Assembly (NCBI GenBank): GCA_902773215.1
Contig: CACYDQ010000019.1
Location: 1 to 5,063 of the forward strand
Source: an uncultured Spirochaetaceae bacterium
Lineage (GTDB): Bacteria > Spirochaetota > Spirochaetia > Treponematales > Treponemataceae
Direction: 5' to 3'
DNA: 5,063 bases
Below, piece after piece: positions 1-5,063 of this stretch. The stretch's first letter is position 1; each line of letters opens with the position of its first letter. The translations under genes and the position numbers were made by a program. The notes under the pieces were generated by a model. The model searched no databases. It had not been told where the DNA came from and worked only from the letters and a program-made list of their open reading frames with translations.

Positions 1-666
1 CCCATCATCCGCAAGCATCTTACCATGGATGACATTGCGAGCGACATGGTGGTCGAGGGAGTGAACGGAAACATGACACGCGAGCAGATTGTCTCCGTCT
101 GGAAGAACATCAACTGCGCGGTGCTTGACCGCGTCGCCAACAGCTGCTCGGTGGACACGGGCCTGTGCCTGTGCTCCACCAGGATTAACGGCGCGTTCAG
201 AACGGACAGCGAGGAGTTCAGCAGGAAACGCCACAGCATCGGCATGGCATTCCGCACCGGCAGGGACGTGAACGAAAAGCTCAACGAGCTTACCGTCGTC
301 ATCCGTCAGGGGAATTCCATGAGACCCCAGATTGCGGGAATCCGCGACCTGGAATCCGCCGAAGAGGGCATCCTTACCCCGGGAGGCTACCTTGAGATAA
401 CGGGGAGCAACCTTACGATTTCTGGCGATGACGGGTCCGTCGGCCTGTACTTCGAGAGCGAGGACAACCCGGAAAAAACGGTCATCCTCGGTAAGGAAAA
501 GATGGGTATGAACAGCCCGTCCAAGCTCGCCTGCGTGGTTCCCGCGACGCTCGCCGCAGGAAGTTACCGGATTAAAATCGTGACCCAGTTCATGAACTCC
601 AAGGCCCAGCGGAAGAAGCCGCTCATCTTCGTCCATGACACGCCGCTTACCGTAACCTCCGCCTGA
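1..666 (+). CDS. HU-like DNA-binding protein with C-terminal DUF4469 (Ig-fold) domain, 5' partial
   Basis: The frame is open to the first base of the window, giving PIIRKHLT ahead of the first ATG at 25. The true start is therefore probably outside the window and ATG 25 is internal. Numbered from that ATG, residues about 1-98 resemble the HU-like DNA-binding domain of Bacteroidetes/Treponema proteins (helical TREQIVSVWKNINCAVLDRV, then a strand region ending in a basic FSRKRHS stretch). Residues about 101-211 match DUF4469, an Ig-like fold: LTPGGYLEITG at 117-127, a GDDGSVGLYF strand, NSPSKL at 163-168, VPATLAAGSYRIKIVTQ at 172-188 and a closing PLTV. The two-domain order is the known family arrangement. 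Only the start of the N-terminal domain (roughly 20-40 residues) seems to be missing. The cellular role of the family is not established; DNA binding is inferred from the HU-like fold. No signal peptide or membrane segment is visible in the part seen. It is followed by a hairpin terminator, so it is transcriptionally separate from rubrerythrin. Confidence 0.8.
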   Translation, partial: PIIRKHLTMDDIASDMVVEGVNGNMTREQIVSVWKNINCAVLDRVANSCSVDTGLCLCSTRINGAFRTDSEEFSRKRHSIGMAFRTGRDVNEKLNELTVVIRQGNSMRPQIAGIRDLESAEEGILTPGGYLEITGSNLTISGDDGSVGLYFESEDNPEKTVILGKEKMGMNSPSKLACVVPATLAAGSYRIKIVTQFMNSKAQRKKPLIFVHDTPLTVTSA

Positions 667-676
667 GTCTAGGCTT

Positions 677-725
677 CCCTGCCACTGCGGGCAACGTCGT
701 CCGCCGGTGGCAGGGGATTCTCCTT
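677..725 (+). terminator. Hairpin terminator after the DUF4469 gene
   Basis: A perfect 9-bp stem, CCCTGCCAC (677-685) with GTGGCAGGG (707-715), encloses an inner GCGG/CCGC stem (687-690/701-704) and a 10-nt loop. It starts 10 bases after the stop codon. The downstream tract GATTCTCCTTT is only moderately T-rich, so this is a somewhat imperfect intrinsic terminator, but its position and stem strength fit. Confidence 0.7.
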
Positions 726-761
726 TGCGAGCTTAATCCGCCCCCCACCGGGCGACAAGGC

Positions 762-790
762 TTGTGTCAGCCGGAGTTATGGAGTATAAT
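762..790 (+). promoter_or_regulatory. Sigma70-like promoter of the rubrerythrin gene
   Basis: There is a perfect -10 hexamer TATAAT (785-790) and a -35-like TTGTGT (762-767) with a 17-base spacer. Transcription would start near 797, giving a leader of about 23 nt. The ribosome-binding site AAGGAG (809-814) lies 5 bases before the ATG at 820. TTAT-N5-ATAA (777-789), a short inverted repeat overlapping the -10, could be an operator. It resembles only the outer arms of a PerR-type box and is too short to assign. Confidence 0.7.
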
Positions 791-819
791 AGAAGGACAT
801 TACTGTGTAAGGAGTTTTT

Positions 820-1383
820 ATGAGCAAATACGCGGGTACCAAGACCGAGAAGAACCTGCTGGCAGCATTCGCCGGCGAGTCCCAGGCAAGGAACAAGTAC
901 GTTTTCTTCTCCGCCGTCGCGAAGGGCGAGGGGAACGAGGACATCGCCAAGATTTTTGAGAAGACCGCCGGCAACGAGGAGCAGCACGCCAAGATGTGGC
1001 TCAAGGAGCTGGGCGGGATCGGTGACAGCACCGCAAACCTGACCGCCGCCGCCGAGGGCGAGAACCACGAGTGGACCGACATGTACGAGGGCTTCGCCAA
1101 GACCGCCGAGGAGGAGGGCTTTGCGGAGCTGGCGGCCAAGTTCCGCGCGGTCGCAAAAATCGAGAAGCGGCACGAGGAGCGCTACCGCTCGCTGCTCAAA
1201 AAAGAGGACGGCACCTCCGCCCAGCTCAAGAACGGCAGCGTCAAGGTCTGGGAATGCCTCAAGTGCGGGCACATCGTCGTCGGCCCGTCAGCCCCCGACT
1301 ACTGCCCCACCTGCGGTGAGTCCGGCCAGTACTTCGAGGTGCGCGAGGACAACTACGACCTCATCATGACCTGGGGCCGCTAG
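820..1383 (+). CDS. rbr: Rubrerythrin
   Basis: This 187-aa cytoplasmic non-haem iron protein reduces hydrogen peroxide to water with electrons from rubredoxin or NAD(P)H:rubredoxin oxidoreductase, and protects anaerobes from oxidative stress. The N-terminal four-helix domain (about 1-135) carries all the expected diiron ligands: E20 in GESQAR, E53 and H56 in NEEQH, E81 and E84 in GENHE, E115 and H118 in EKRH. These line up with the classic Desulfovibrio rubrerythrin set. The C-terminal rubredoxin-like domain (about 140-187) has the Fe(Cys)4 motifs C146-x2-C149-G and C162-x2-C165. Length and domain order are typical of a full, active enzyme. The start at ATG 820 is supported by AAGGAG 5 bases upstream and by alignment of the family's N-terminal [20 protein letters not shown] segment. 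It has its own promoter and is flanked by hairpins on both sides, so it is probably monocistronic. Confidence 0.96.
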   Translation: MSKYAGTKTEKNLLAAFAGESQARNKYVFFSAVAKGEGNEDIAKIFEKTAGNEEQHAKMWLKELGGIGDSTANLTAAAEGENHEWTDMYEGFAKTAEEEGFAELAAKFRAVAKIEKRHEERYRSLLKKEDGTSAQLKNGSVKVWECLKCGHIVVGPSAPDYCPTCGESGQYFEVREDNYDLIMTWGR

Positions 1384-1392
1384 CCTCAGCCA

Positions 1393-1418
1393 GCGGTACC
1401 GCCCCAAGGAGGTACCGC
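1393..1418 (+). terminator. Hairpin after rubrerythrin, probable terminator
   Basis: A perfect 8-bp inverted repeat, GCGGTACC (1393-1400) and GGTACCGC (1411-1418), has a 10-nt loop and begins 10 bases after the stop. CCTCA (1384-1388) and TGAGG (1429-1433) can form an outer extension, and GCCCGCGGGC (1417-1426) is a competing small palindrome. No T-tract follows, so it may act with Rho or serve as an mRNA 3'-end stabiliser rather than a classical intrinsic terminator. Confidence 0.45.
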
Positions 1419-1480
1419 CCGCGGGCCGTGAGGGGCCTGCTAATATCACGTTATAGCCAGCCCGTTCCCCAAGAAAATCA

Positions 1481-1508
1481 TTGTGTTTCTGCCTGTATAT
1501 GCTATAAT
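1481..1508 (+). promoter_or_regulatory. Sigma70-like promoter of the FIST/MCP-like pair
   Basis: TTGTGT (1481-1486) and a perfect TATAAT (1503-1508) are separated by 16 bases, in an AT-rich island within otherwise GC-rich sequence. These are the same two hexamers as the rubrerythrin promoter. Transcription would begin near 1515, leaving a leader of about 50 nt to the chosen start at 1564. The promoter lies inside the region a start at 1483 would make coding, which argues against that longer reading. Confidence 0.7.
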
Positions 1509-1510
1509 TA

Positions 1511-1530
1511 TGTTACTATCCCGAATAACA
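1511..1530 (+). promoter_or_regulatory. Possible operator: TGTTA-N10-TAACA inverted repeat
   Basis: TGTTA (1511-1515) and TAACA (1526-1530) form a perfect 5-bp inverted repeat centred just after the predicted transcription start, a common position for a repressor site. The spacing of about one and a half helical turns between arm centres is compatible with a dimeric regulator. It is short enough to be chance. Confidence 0.25.
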
Positions 1531-1548
1531 AAAAATACAGGAGGGATG

Positions 1549-1555
1549 GGGAGGG
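1549..1555 (+). promoter_or_regulatory. Ribosome-binding site that decides the FIST start
   Basis: Two purine boxes occur here: AGGAGGG (1539-1545) and GGGAGGG (1549-1555). The first abuts the in-frame ATG at 1546 and leaves no spacer. The second, with core GGAGG at 1550-1554, sits 9 bases before ATG 1564, a normal spacing, and so favours 1564 as the start. Confidence 0.6.
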
Positions 1556-1563
1556 TTTTGCCT

Positions 1564-2703
1564 ATGGAACAAGAGGTAGTTTCCACCCGGCAGGCATCTG
1601 TCGCGCAGGCCGTGCAGGACTTGTGCTCCAAGCTCAGGCGCGGCGCGGATTCCTATCAGGCGGTCATCTTCATGGCGGCAATCAGCTACGACTTCGGCGA
1701 GCTCTCGCGGGCCATAAAGGACCGCTTCCCGAACAGCGAGGTGATCGGGACCAGCACCGCCGGGGAAATCTCTCCCGCAGGATTCGCGGAAGGCAGCATC
1801 GTCCTGACGACGATGTACTCGCCGGAAAGCCGCGTGGCGGGCGCGCTGGTGGAAAACGGAAGCACATACCCCGTATCCGGCGCGGCGGGGCTGAGGGGCG
1901 CGCTGCAGCGATGCGGCATCCGCTGCAAGGATCCGTCGTCCGGCAAGAATGCCTTTGCGATTACCTTCATCAACGGCGTGTTCAACGCGGAAGAGTCGGT
2001 TCTTTCCACCTTCTATTCGATTATCCAGAACGACGCGTTCCCCCTCGCGGGAGGGACCGCAGGCTATACGGGCGACACCCCCCGGACGTTCATCAGCTAC
2101 AACGGCAAAGTGACGCAGGACGGGGCCGTGTTCCTCTTCGTGCGCACGAGCTGCCCCTTCGACATCCGGCAGGAAGACATATTCCATTCCACCGGCAAGA
2201 GCTTCTTCGTGACGGAGGCGAACCCCGTGGAACGGACCCTCACAAGGCTGAACGGCCGGCCCGCGCAGACCGTGTACGCGGAGATGCTGGGCGTGACGGA
2301 AAGCAAGGCCACCCAGATGACCTTCGAGAATCCCTTCGGGCGCTACCTGGACGGCGAGCTCAGGATTGCCGCGCTCGCGGGCTTTACCCCCGACAAGAAG
2401 ATTTCCCTCTTCGCGCGTGTCGTGCCAAACTCCACGCTGGAACTCATGCACATCGGCGATCCGCTTGTGGAGGCGGACAAGACCTGCTCCGGCATACGGG
2501 CGGCCATAGCCCGCCCCAAGTTCACGCTGCTGATGACCTGCATCACGCGCACGCTCGCCTTCGCGCGGATGGGCATAAGCCGGAACGTCATCTCCAAGTA
2601 CGCCGATAGCTTCCCCACGTTCTGCGGGTTCTCCTGCTACGGGGAGCAGATCGGGCGCATTCACTGCAACCAGACTCTGGTGACCGTCACGATAGGAGAG
2701 TGA
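1564..2703 (+). CDS. FIST N- and C-domain sensory protein
   Basis: This 379-aa soluble protein has the tandem FIST_N and FIST_C architecture of a predicted small-ligand-sensing module found in bacterial signal-transduction proteins. From the first residue of the 1564 start, FIST_N covers about 12-190. It includes the strand [12 protein letters not shown] (33-44), the hallmark GTSTAGEIS (62-70) and [12 protein letters not shown] (160-171). FIST_C covers about 225-375 and ends with [19 protein letters not shown] (355-373), which fits the family's G-x-x-x-YGE-x-G...H-x-x-T signature. No transmembrane segment, signal peptide or fused output domain (GGDEF, kinase, PAS) is present, so it must signal through a partner. 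The obvious candidate is the MCP-like protein whose start codon lies two bases beyond this stop. Start 1564 is chosen from the ribosome-binding site; ATG 1546 (six residues longer) is the alternative. The ligand is unknown; amino acids have been proposed for the family, but nothing here identifies it. Confidence 0.88.
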   Translation: MEQEVVSTRQASVAQAVQDLCSKLRRGADSYQAVIFMAAISYDFGELSRAIKDRFPNSEVIGTSTAGEISPAGFAEGSIVLTTMYSPESRVAGALVENGSTYPVSGAAGLRGALQRCGIRCKDPSSGKNAFAITFINGVFNAEESVLSTFYSIIQNDAFPLAGGTAGYTGDTPRTFISYNGKVTQDGAVFLFVRTSCPFDIRQEDIFHSTGKSFFVTEANPVERTLTRLNGRPAQTVYAEMLGVTESKATQMTFENPFGRYLDGELRIAALAGFTPDKKISLFARVVPNSTLELMHIGDPLVEADKTCSGIRAAIARPKFTLLMTCITRTLAFARMGISRNVISKYADSFPTFCGFSCYGEQIGRIHCNQTLVTVTIGE

Positions 2704-2705
2704 GC

Positions 2706-3596
2706 ATGGAAGCACAGGAACTGATAAGAAGCGGGCTTGAGCTGACGGATACGCTCATCGCCTATCTCGCGAAGGATGCCGTGGGCTCGGAATTCCTCGG
2801 CTCGTACATCGGGAACGGAGGGGCCGCGCAGGACTCCGCCGACAAGCAGAAGGCAAAGCTGAGCATGCTGACACAGACCTCCAGGGACATGGAGCAGGCT
2901 GCGGAGCAGATGTCCGGGCGGGCGGAAAAGAACAACGAGCGGCTGGGCAGCATATTCACTGCCATCGAGACGCTGGGCGAGTCCGTGACCCGCATAGAGG
3001 AAGGGCAGCGGCACTACGCGGAGCAGTTCAAGTCCGTCATCGCGCAGACGATGGAGATAAAGAAGCAGATTGACGGAATCGTGAACATCTCAGAGCAGAC
3101 CAACCTGCTTTCGTTCAACGCTTCCATAGAGGCGGCCCATGCGGGGGCGGCGGGGGCCGGGTTCCGCATCATCGCGAACGAGGTCAAGACCCTGTCCGAG
3201 AACACGAAGAAGGCGACGAGCAAAATCCTCTCCGACATGGACAGGCTGTCCGCGAGCATCGCCGGGCTGGAGAAAGCGACCCTCAGCAACACGGATTCCC
3301 TCACCACGCTCTCGGCCGAGACCACGGGCACGCTGAAGGCGTTCGAGAGCGTGCGCAACAGCAACGCGGCGAACAACCGGGACGTGGAGCAGATAAGCGG
3401 GGCAATCGCGTCGAACCTGCAGAACATACAGTCAATCATCAGCGACATACAGGACGGCGAGGACGCGGCAAAGAAACGCCTGGAGGACTTCGCGGACAGC
3501 GCGTCCAAGAACGCGATGCTGTTCAACGACCTGTATTCATTCACCTACCAGCTGAAGGCAATCCTGCAGGAGCTGAAGAAGAAGAGCCTGGCCTAG
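2706..3596 (+). CDS. Soluble MCP-like signalling-domain protein (cytoplasmic chemoreceptor type)
   Basis: This 296-aa protein is mostly long alpha-helix and lacks both a membrane segment and any recognisable sensor domain. Residues about 46-247 form the antiparallel coiled-coil hairpin of methyl-accepting chemotaxis proteins. The tip is at 128-163: [19 protein letters not shown], then a glycine/alanine stretch and [12 protein letters not shown]. Glu/Gln pairs at 63-64 and 67-68 and at 228-229 lie about equally far from the tip, where methylation sites would be expected. This is suggestive only. The first 40 residues could be a docking segment. The tip departs from the usual EAARAGE-x-GRGFAVVA: alanines stand where Glu and the second Arg are usual, so coupling to CheA/CheW may be altered. 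ATG 2706 follows AGGAGA (2694-2699) by six bases; GTG 2700 is an alternative overlapping the FIST stop. Translation is probably coupled to the FIST gene, suggesting that protein is the sensory half of this receptor. A C-terminal NWETF-type CheR/CheB tether is absent. Confidence 0.88.
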   Translation: MEAQELIRSGLELTDTLIAYLAKDAVGSEFLGSYIGNGGAAQDSADKQKAKLSMLTQTSRDMEQAAEQMSGRAEKNNERLGSIFTAIETLGESVTRIEEGQRHYAEQFKSVIAQTMEIKKQIDGIVNISEQTNLLSFNASIEAAHAGAAGAGFRIIANEVKTLSENTKKATSKILSDMDRLSASIAGLEKATLSNTDSLTTLSAETTGTLKAFESVRNSNAANNRDVEQISGAIASNLQNIQSIISDIQDGEDAAKKRLEDFADSASKNAMLFNDLYSFTYQLKAILQELKKKSLA

Positions 3597-3637
3597 CGGC
3601 CGGCCCCGGGGAAATGAGGCGGCGCGCAGGGGCCCCC
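3597..3637. other. Short GC-rich spacer between convergent genes
   Basis: These 41 bases separate the stop codons of the MCP-like gene (+) and msrC (-). They hold the palindrome GGCCGGCC (3598-3605) and a GGCCCC/GGGGCC pair (3602-3607/3629-3634) that could fold in transcripts from either side. There is no T- or A-tract, so a bidirectional intrinsic terminator is not well supported. Confidence 0.35.
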
Positions 3638-4093
3638 TCACTCGTAGCTGATCACGGACTCCAGGGCACGGACGAACTCCTCAAGCCCTGCCCTGTCCCC
3701 GTCCGAAAAGCGAGAGAGCGAGGGGCTGTCTACGTCCAATACCCCCACGACCTTCCCGCCGTGATGGATGGGAACGACAATCTCCGAATTGGAGGCCCCG
3801 TCGCAGGCTATGTGCCCGGGAAAGTCGTGGACGTTCGCAACGACGAGGGTTTCATCTTTTTGAGCCGCCGTCCCGCACACGCCTTTCCCCAGGGGAATCC
3901 GTATGCAGGCCACCTTGCCCTGGAAGGGACCCAAGAGGAGCGAGCCTTTGTTCATCAGGTAAAAGCCCGCCCAGTTCAGGTCATCAAGCCCCGCGTACAG
4001 CAGCGCGGACGCATTTGACAAAAGCGGGATGTAGTAGTCCTCGTCCTCCGCAAGGGCGAGCAGCTGTTTCTTCAGCATCGCGTAATCGGTCAT
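3638..4093 (-). CDS. msrC: Free methionine-(R)-sulfoxide reductase (GAF-domain fRMsr)
   Basis: This 151-aa cytoplasmic enzyme is a single GAF domain that reduces the free amino acid methionine-(R)-sulfoxide to methionine, recycled by thioredoxin. The diagnostic segment is intact: GPFQGKVACIRIPLGKGVCG (55-74), then VHDFPGHIACD (88-98) and SNSEIVVPI (101-109). The three cysteines C63, C73 and C97 correspond to C84, C94 and C118 of the E. coli enzyme; the last is the reported catalytic residue, with C84 resolving. The GAF core ends with VVGVLDVDSP (115-124). Length is normal for the family, so a working enzyme is expected. The start is supported by AGGAGG on the minus strand (4101-4106) with a 7-base spacer. 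It lies 48 bases downstream of the DUF6920-type gene on the same strand and may share its transcript, with a hairpin in the gap that could limit read-through. It converges on the MCP-like gene. Confidence 0.95.
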   Translation of the reverse strand: MTDYAMLKKQLLALAEDEDYYIPLLSNASALLYAGLDDLNWAGFYLMNKGSLLLGPFQGKVACIRIPLGKGVCGTAAQKDETLVVANVHDFPGHIACDGASNSEIVVPIHHGGKVVGVLDVDSPSLSRFSDGDRAGLEEFVRALESVISYE

Positions 4094-4129
4094 ATATGTT
4101 CCTCCTGAATCAATTTCTTGTTGGGCTTG

Positions 4130-4157
4130 GGAAGTGCAACGTCACCGCCGCACTTCC
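4130..4157 (-). repeat. Inverted repeat straddling the stop codon of the DUF6920 gene
   Basis: GGAAGTGC (4130-4137) and GCACTTCC (4150-4157) are perfect 8-bp arms with a 12-nt loop. On the minus-strand transcript the loop contains the TGA stop of the upstream gene (4142-4144). No U-run follows the stem, so it is more likely a partial attenuator or mRNA-stability element between this gene and msrC than a full terminator. Confidence 0.45.
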
Positions 4158-4852
4158 GCTCCGTCAACGCTGCTGATGCTTCCGTCAAAGTATATGAAAT
4201 CCTCTTCCGGGTATTTCCAGACTGCGCGGAAAATCGTCGGCCGCTTTATGCCGTCGGAATACAGCTTGTATGCGTCGCACTGGGCCTCCCAGGGGATTTG
4301 TACTGCGGTCCCGTCGGGGGCGGTCTGCCCCCGTTCGTTTGTCGAGAAGCAGATCATTTCACATGCGTCGTCGAAGCGGAAAACGCCGGATGCGCTTACG
4401 CTATTGCAGCTAATCCGGGCTTCCACTGTATGCGCGTCAATCTGGGTAAAGCTCACAAAATCCTGCAGCAATGCTTCCGGGAGGAAAACTATCTCCGCAA
4501 GATAGGTCACAAGGTCCGCTTTGTCCATCTGCTCCCCCGTCTGGTTGAACAGCTGGAAAAGCTTTGCGAGCACCCCCTTCATGCCACCCTTACCATCCAG
4601 ATAATAATCATACCCCTGGAACGGAACGCCGAACAGTTTGCTGTCAATGAAGGCAAGCCGTGCCGGGGCATCGGCAAAGTCAACCTGAGTGTAATCGATT
4701 GTAAGCTTCGGCTTGTCCTTGCCCAGGGCAAAAGCGACCTTTTTGTATTCCATCGTCAAAACGGATTTCCTTCGGGTACCGATGTAGCCGCAGGATTCAA
4801 CATAGTTCTGGACAAGCGGCGGAAGACGGGCAAAGTCTTCCTTTGTGTACAC
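4142..4852 (-). CDS. DUF6920 (formerly DUF6544) family protein, main body
   Basis: This 236-codon stretch opens with a GTG and holds nearly the whole globular part of the family. It has the N-terminal signature LPPLVQNYVESCGYIG (10-25), KLTIDYTQVDF and FIDSKLFGVPFQGYDYY in the middle, LFNQTGEQMDKADLVTYLAEIVFLP, SASGVFRFDDACEM, and the closing YKLYSDGIKRPTIFRAVWKY segment. It matches my recollection of Firmicutes-type members almost column by column. The function of the family is unknown. GTG 4852 is unlikely to be a genuine start: no properly spaced ribosome-binding site precedes it, the frame continues open upstream to 4924, and family members begin with a membrane helix that is found here in another frame. 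See the composite pseudogene entry. It precedes msrC on the same strand by 48 bases. Confidence 0.65.
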   Translation of the reverse strand: MYTKEDFARLPPLVQNYVESCGYIGTRRKSVLTMEYKKVAFALGKDKPKLTIDYTQVDFADAPARLAFIDSKLFGVPFQGYDYYLDGKGGMKGVLAKLFQLFNQTGEQMDKADLVTYLAEIVFLPEALLQDFVSFTQIDAHTVEARISCNSVSASGVFRFDDACEMICFSTNERGQTAPDGTAVQIPWEAQCDAYKLYSDGIKRPTIFRAVWKYPEEDFIYFDGSISSVDGAEVRR

Positions 4853-5016
4853 TCCGGAACCATGATCCGGAGCGTTCTGTTCTGCCGTCCGCGTCCTTCG
4901 CTGGACATCGTTCCTGAACTGGTTTTAAATGGAGAATATGGGATGGAAAACCACACCGCCACAAGCAGAACAAGCGCAACAGCAACAACCAGAATCAGCA
5001 TTCTCTTTTTCCTCAT
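4142..5016 (-). pseudogene. Frameshifted membrane-anchored DUF6920-family gene
   Basis: An ATG at 5016, nine bases after AGGAAT (5025-5030 region, minus strand), starts MRKKRMLILVVAVALVLLVA followed by VWFSIPYSPFK. This is a basic start, one transmembrane helix (about residues 5-23) and the IPYS motif typical of the family's N-terminus. The reading frame then leaves the family. In the -1 frame the match resumes at once as NQFRNDVQRR...SGVYTKEDFARLP and continues to 4142. The break lies at an A-run of four on the minus strand (4923-4926). One additional A would restore a 291-aa protein with ...IPYSPFK-NQF..., matching the family's IPYSxTKxxF spacing. A stop (TAA, 4925-4927) blocks the body frame just upstream, so the two pieces cannot be one protein as written. 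The break is either a recent single-base deletion or a homopolymer sequencing error; the absence of other damage means I cannot choose. No good slippery heptamer for programmed frameshifting is present. The intact protein would be anchored in the inner membrane by one helix. Confidence 0.75.
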
Positions 5017-5063
5017 AGCGATTGATTCCTGCACTCTGGCACTGAGCTACCTTTGACTGCTTC

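Noticed and set aside
776..790. PerR box at the rubrerythrin promoter
   Set aside because: Only the outer TTAT...ATAA arms are symmetric. The inner positions of the 7-1-7 box do not pair, and the right arm is the -10 hexamer itself.
733..1272. 179-codon minus-strand frame opposite rubrerythrin
   Set aside because: It is an antisense shadow of a well-supported rubrerythrin; its leucine/valine-rich translation is a by-product of the reverse-complemented codons.
1483..1563. Longer FIST start at 1483
   Set aside because: The added residues would be translated from the promoter itself (-10 at 1503-1508), and no ribosome-binding site precedes 1483. ATG 1564 has a well-spaced GGAGG.
1428..2609. 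393-codon plus-strand frame overlapping the FIST gene
   Set aside because: The translation is low-complexity (Arg/Gly/His-rich) and overlaps the recognised FIST frame. It also begins upstream of the predicted promoter.
1516..2715. 399-codon open frame on the minus strand opposite the FIST gene
   Set aside because: It is an antisense shadow caused by high GC at third codon positions. Its arginine/glycine-rich translation matches no family, and the plus-strand frame has clear FIST motifs, a promoter and a ribosome-binding site.
4918..4932. Programmed -1 frameshifting in the DUF6920 gene
   Set aside because: The codons at the junction are TTT AAA ACC. Slipping back one base would pair the tRNAs with ATT and TAA, so no X-XXY-YYZ slippery heptamer exists. 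A base deletion or sequencing error is simpler.
4118..5056. 312-codon plus-strand frame opposite the DUF6920 gene
   Set aside because: It is the antisense of a recognisable family sequence, with no ribosome-binding site or domain of its own. It runs through the frameshift only because the opposite frame happens to lack stops.
5020..5063. Intact tRNA gene at the window end (minus strand)
   Set aside because: Only a D-arm-like stretch is present. The positions where the anticodon and T arms should fall contain the ribosome-binding site and first codons of the DUF6920 gene and do not pair.

Overview
This window looks like chromosomal DNA from a GC-rich anaerobic bacterium. A spirochaete of the Treponema kind is my best guess. 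Three things point there: a rubrerythrin (an anaerobe's peroxide defence), an HU-like/DUF4469 protein of the kind known from Bacteroidetes and treponemes, and a chemoreceptor-type signalling protein with an EAAHAG tip. The assignment is inference; no rRNA or other marker gene is present.

Layout. Positions 1-666 (+) hold the 3' part of an HU-like DNA-binding protein with a C-terminal Ig-like DUF4469 domain, closed by a strong hairpin. Positions 820-1383 (+) encode a complete rubrerythrin with its own sigma70-like promoter. After a second hairpin and a second promoter with the same hexamers (TTGTGT/TATAAT) comes a tightly coupled pair, 1564-2703 and 2706-3596 (+). The first is a soluble FIST-domain sensor protein. 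The second is a short, membrane-free protein made almost entirely of an MCP signalling hairpin. The minus strand then converges on this pair. It carries a free methionine-(R)-sulfoxide reductase (msrC, 3638-4093) and, upstream of it, a DUF6920-type protein (4142-5016) whose N-terminal membrane helix is separated from its body by a one-base frameshift.

How the genes may work together. Rubrerythrin and fRMsr are both oxidative-stress functions, one removing peroxide and the other repairing oxidised free methionine, but they lie on opposite strands and are not co-transcribed. The FIST/MCP-like pair is the most interesting unit. It looks like a split, fully cytoplasmic sensory module: a ligand-sensing domain on one polypeptide and the chemotaxis-type signalling coiled coil on the next, with stop and start two bases apart. 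The frameshifted DUF6920 gene is visibly less GC-rich than its neighbours and is either a recent pseudogene or a sequencing error in an A-run. No mobile element, CRISPR array, intact tRNA or rRNA gene was found.
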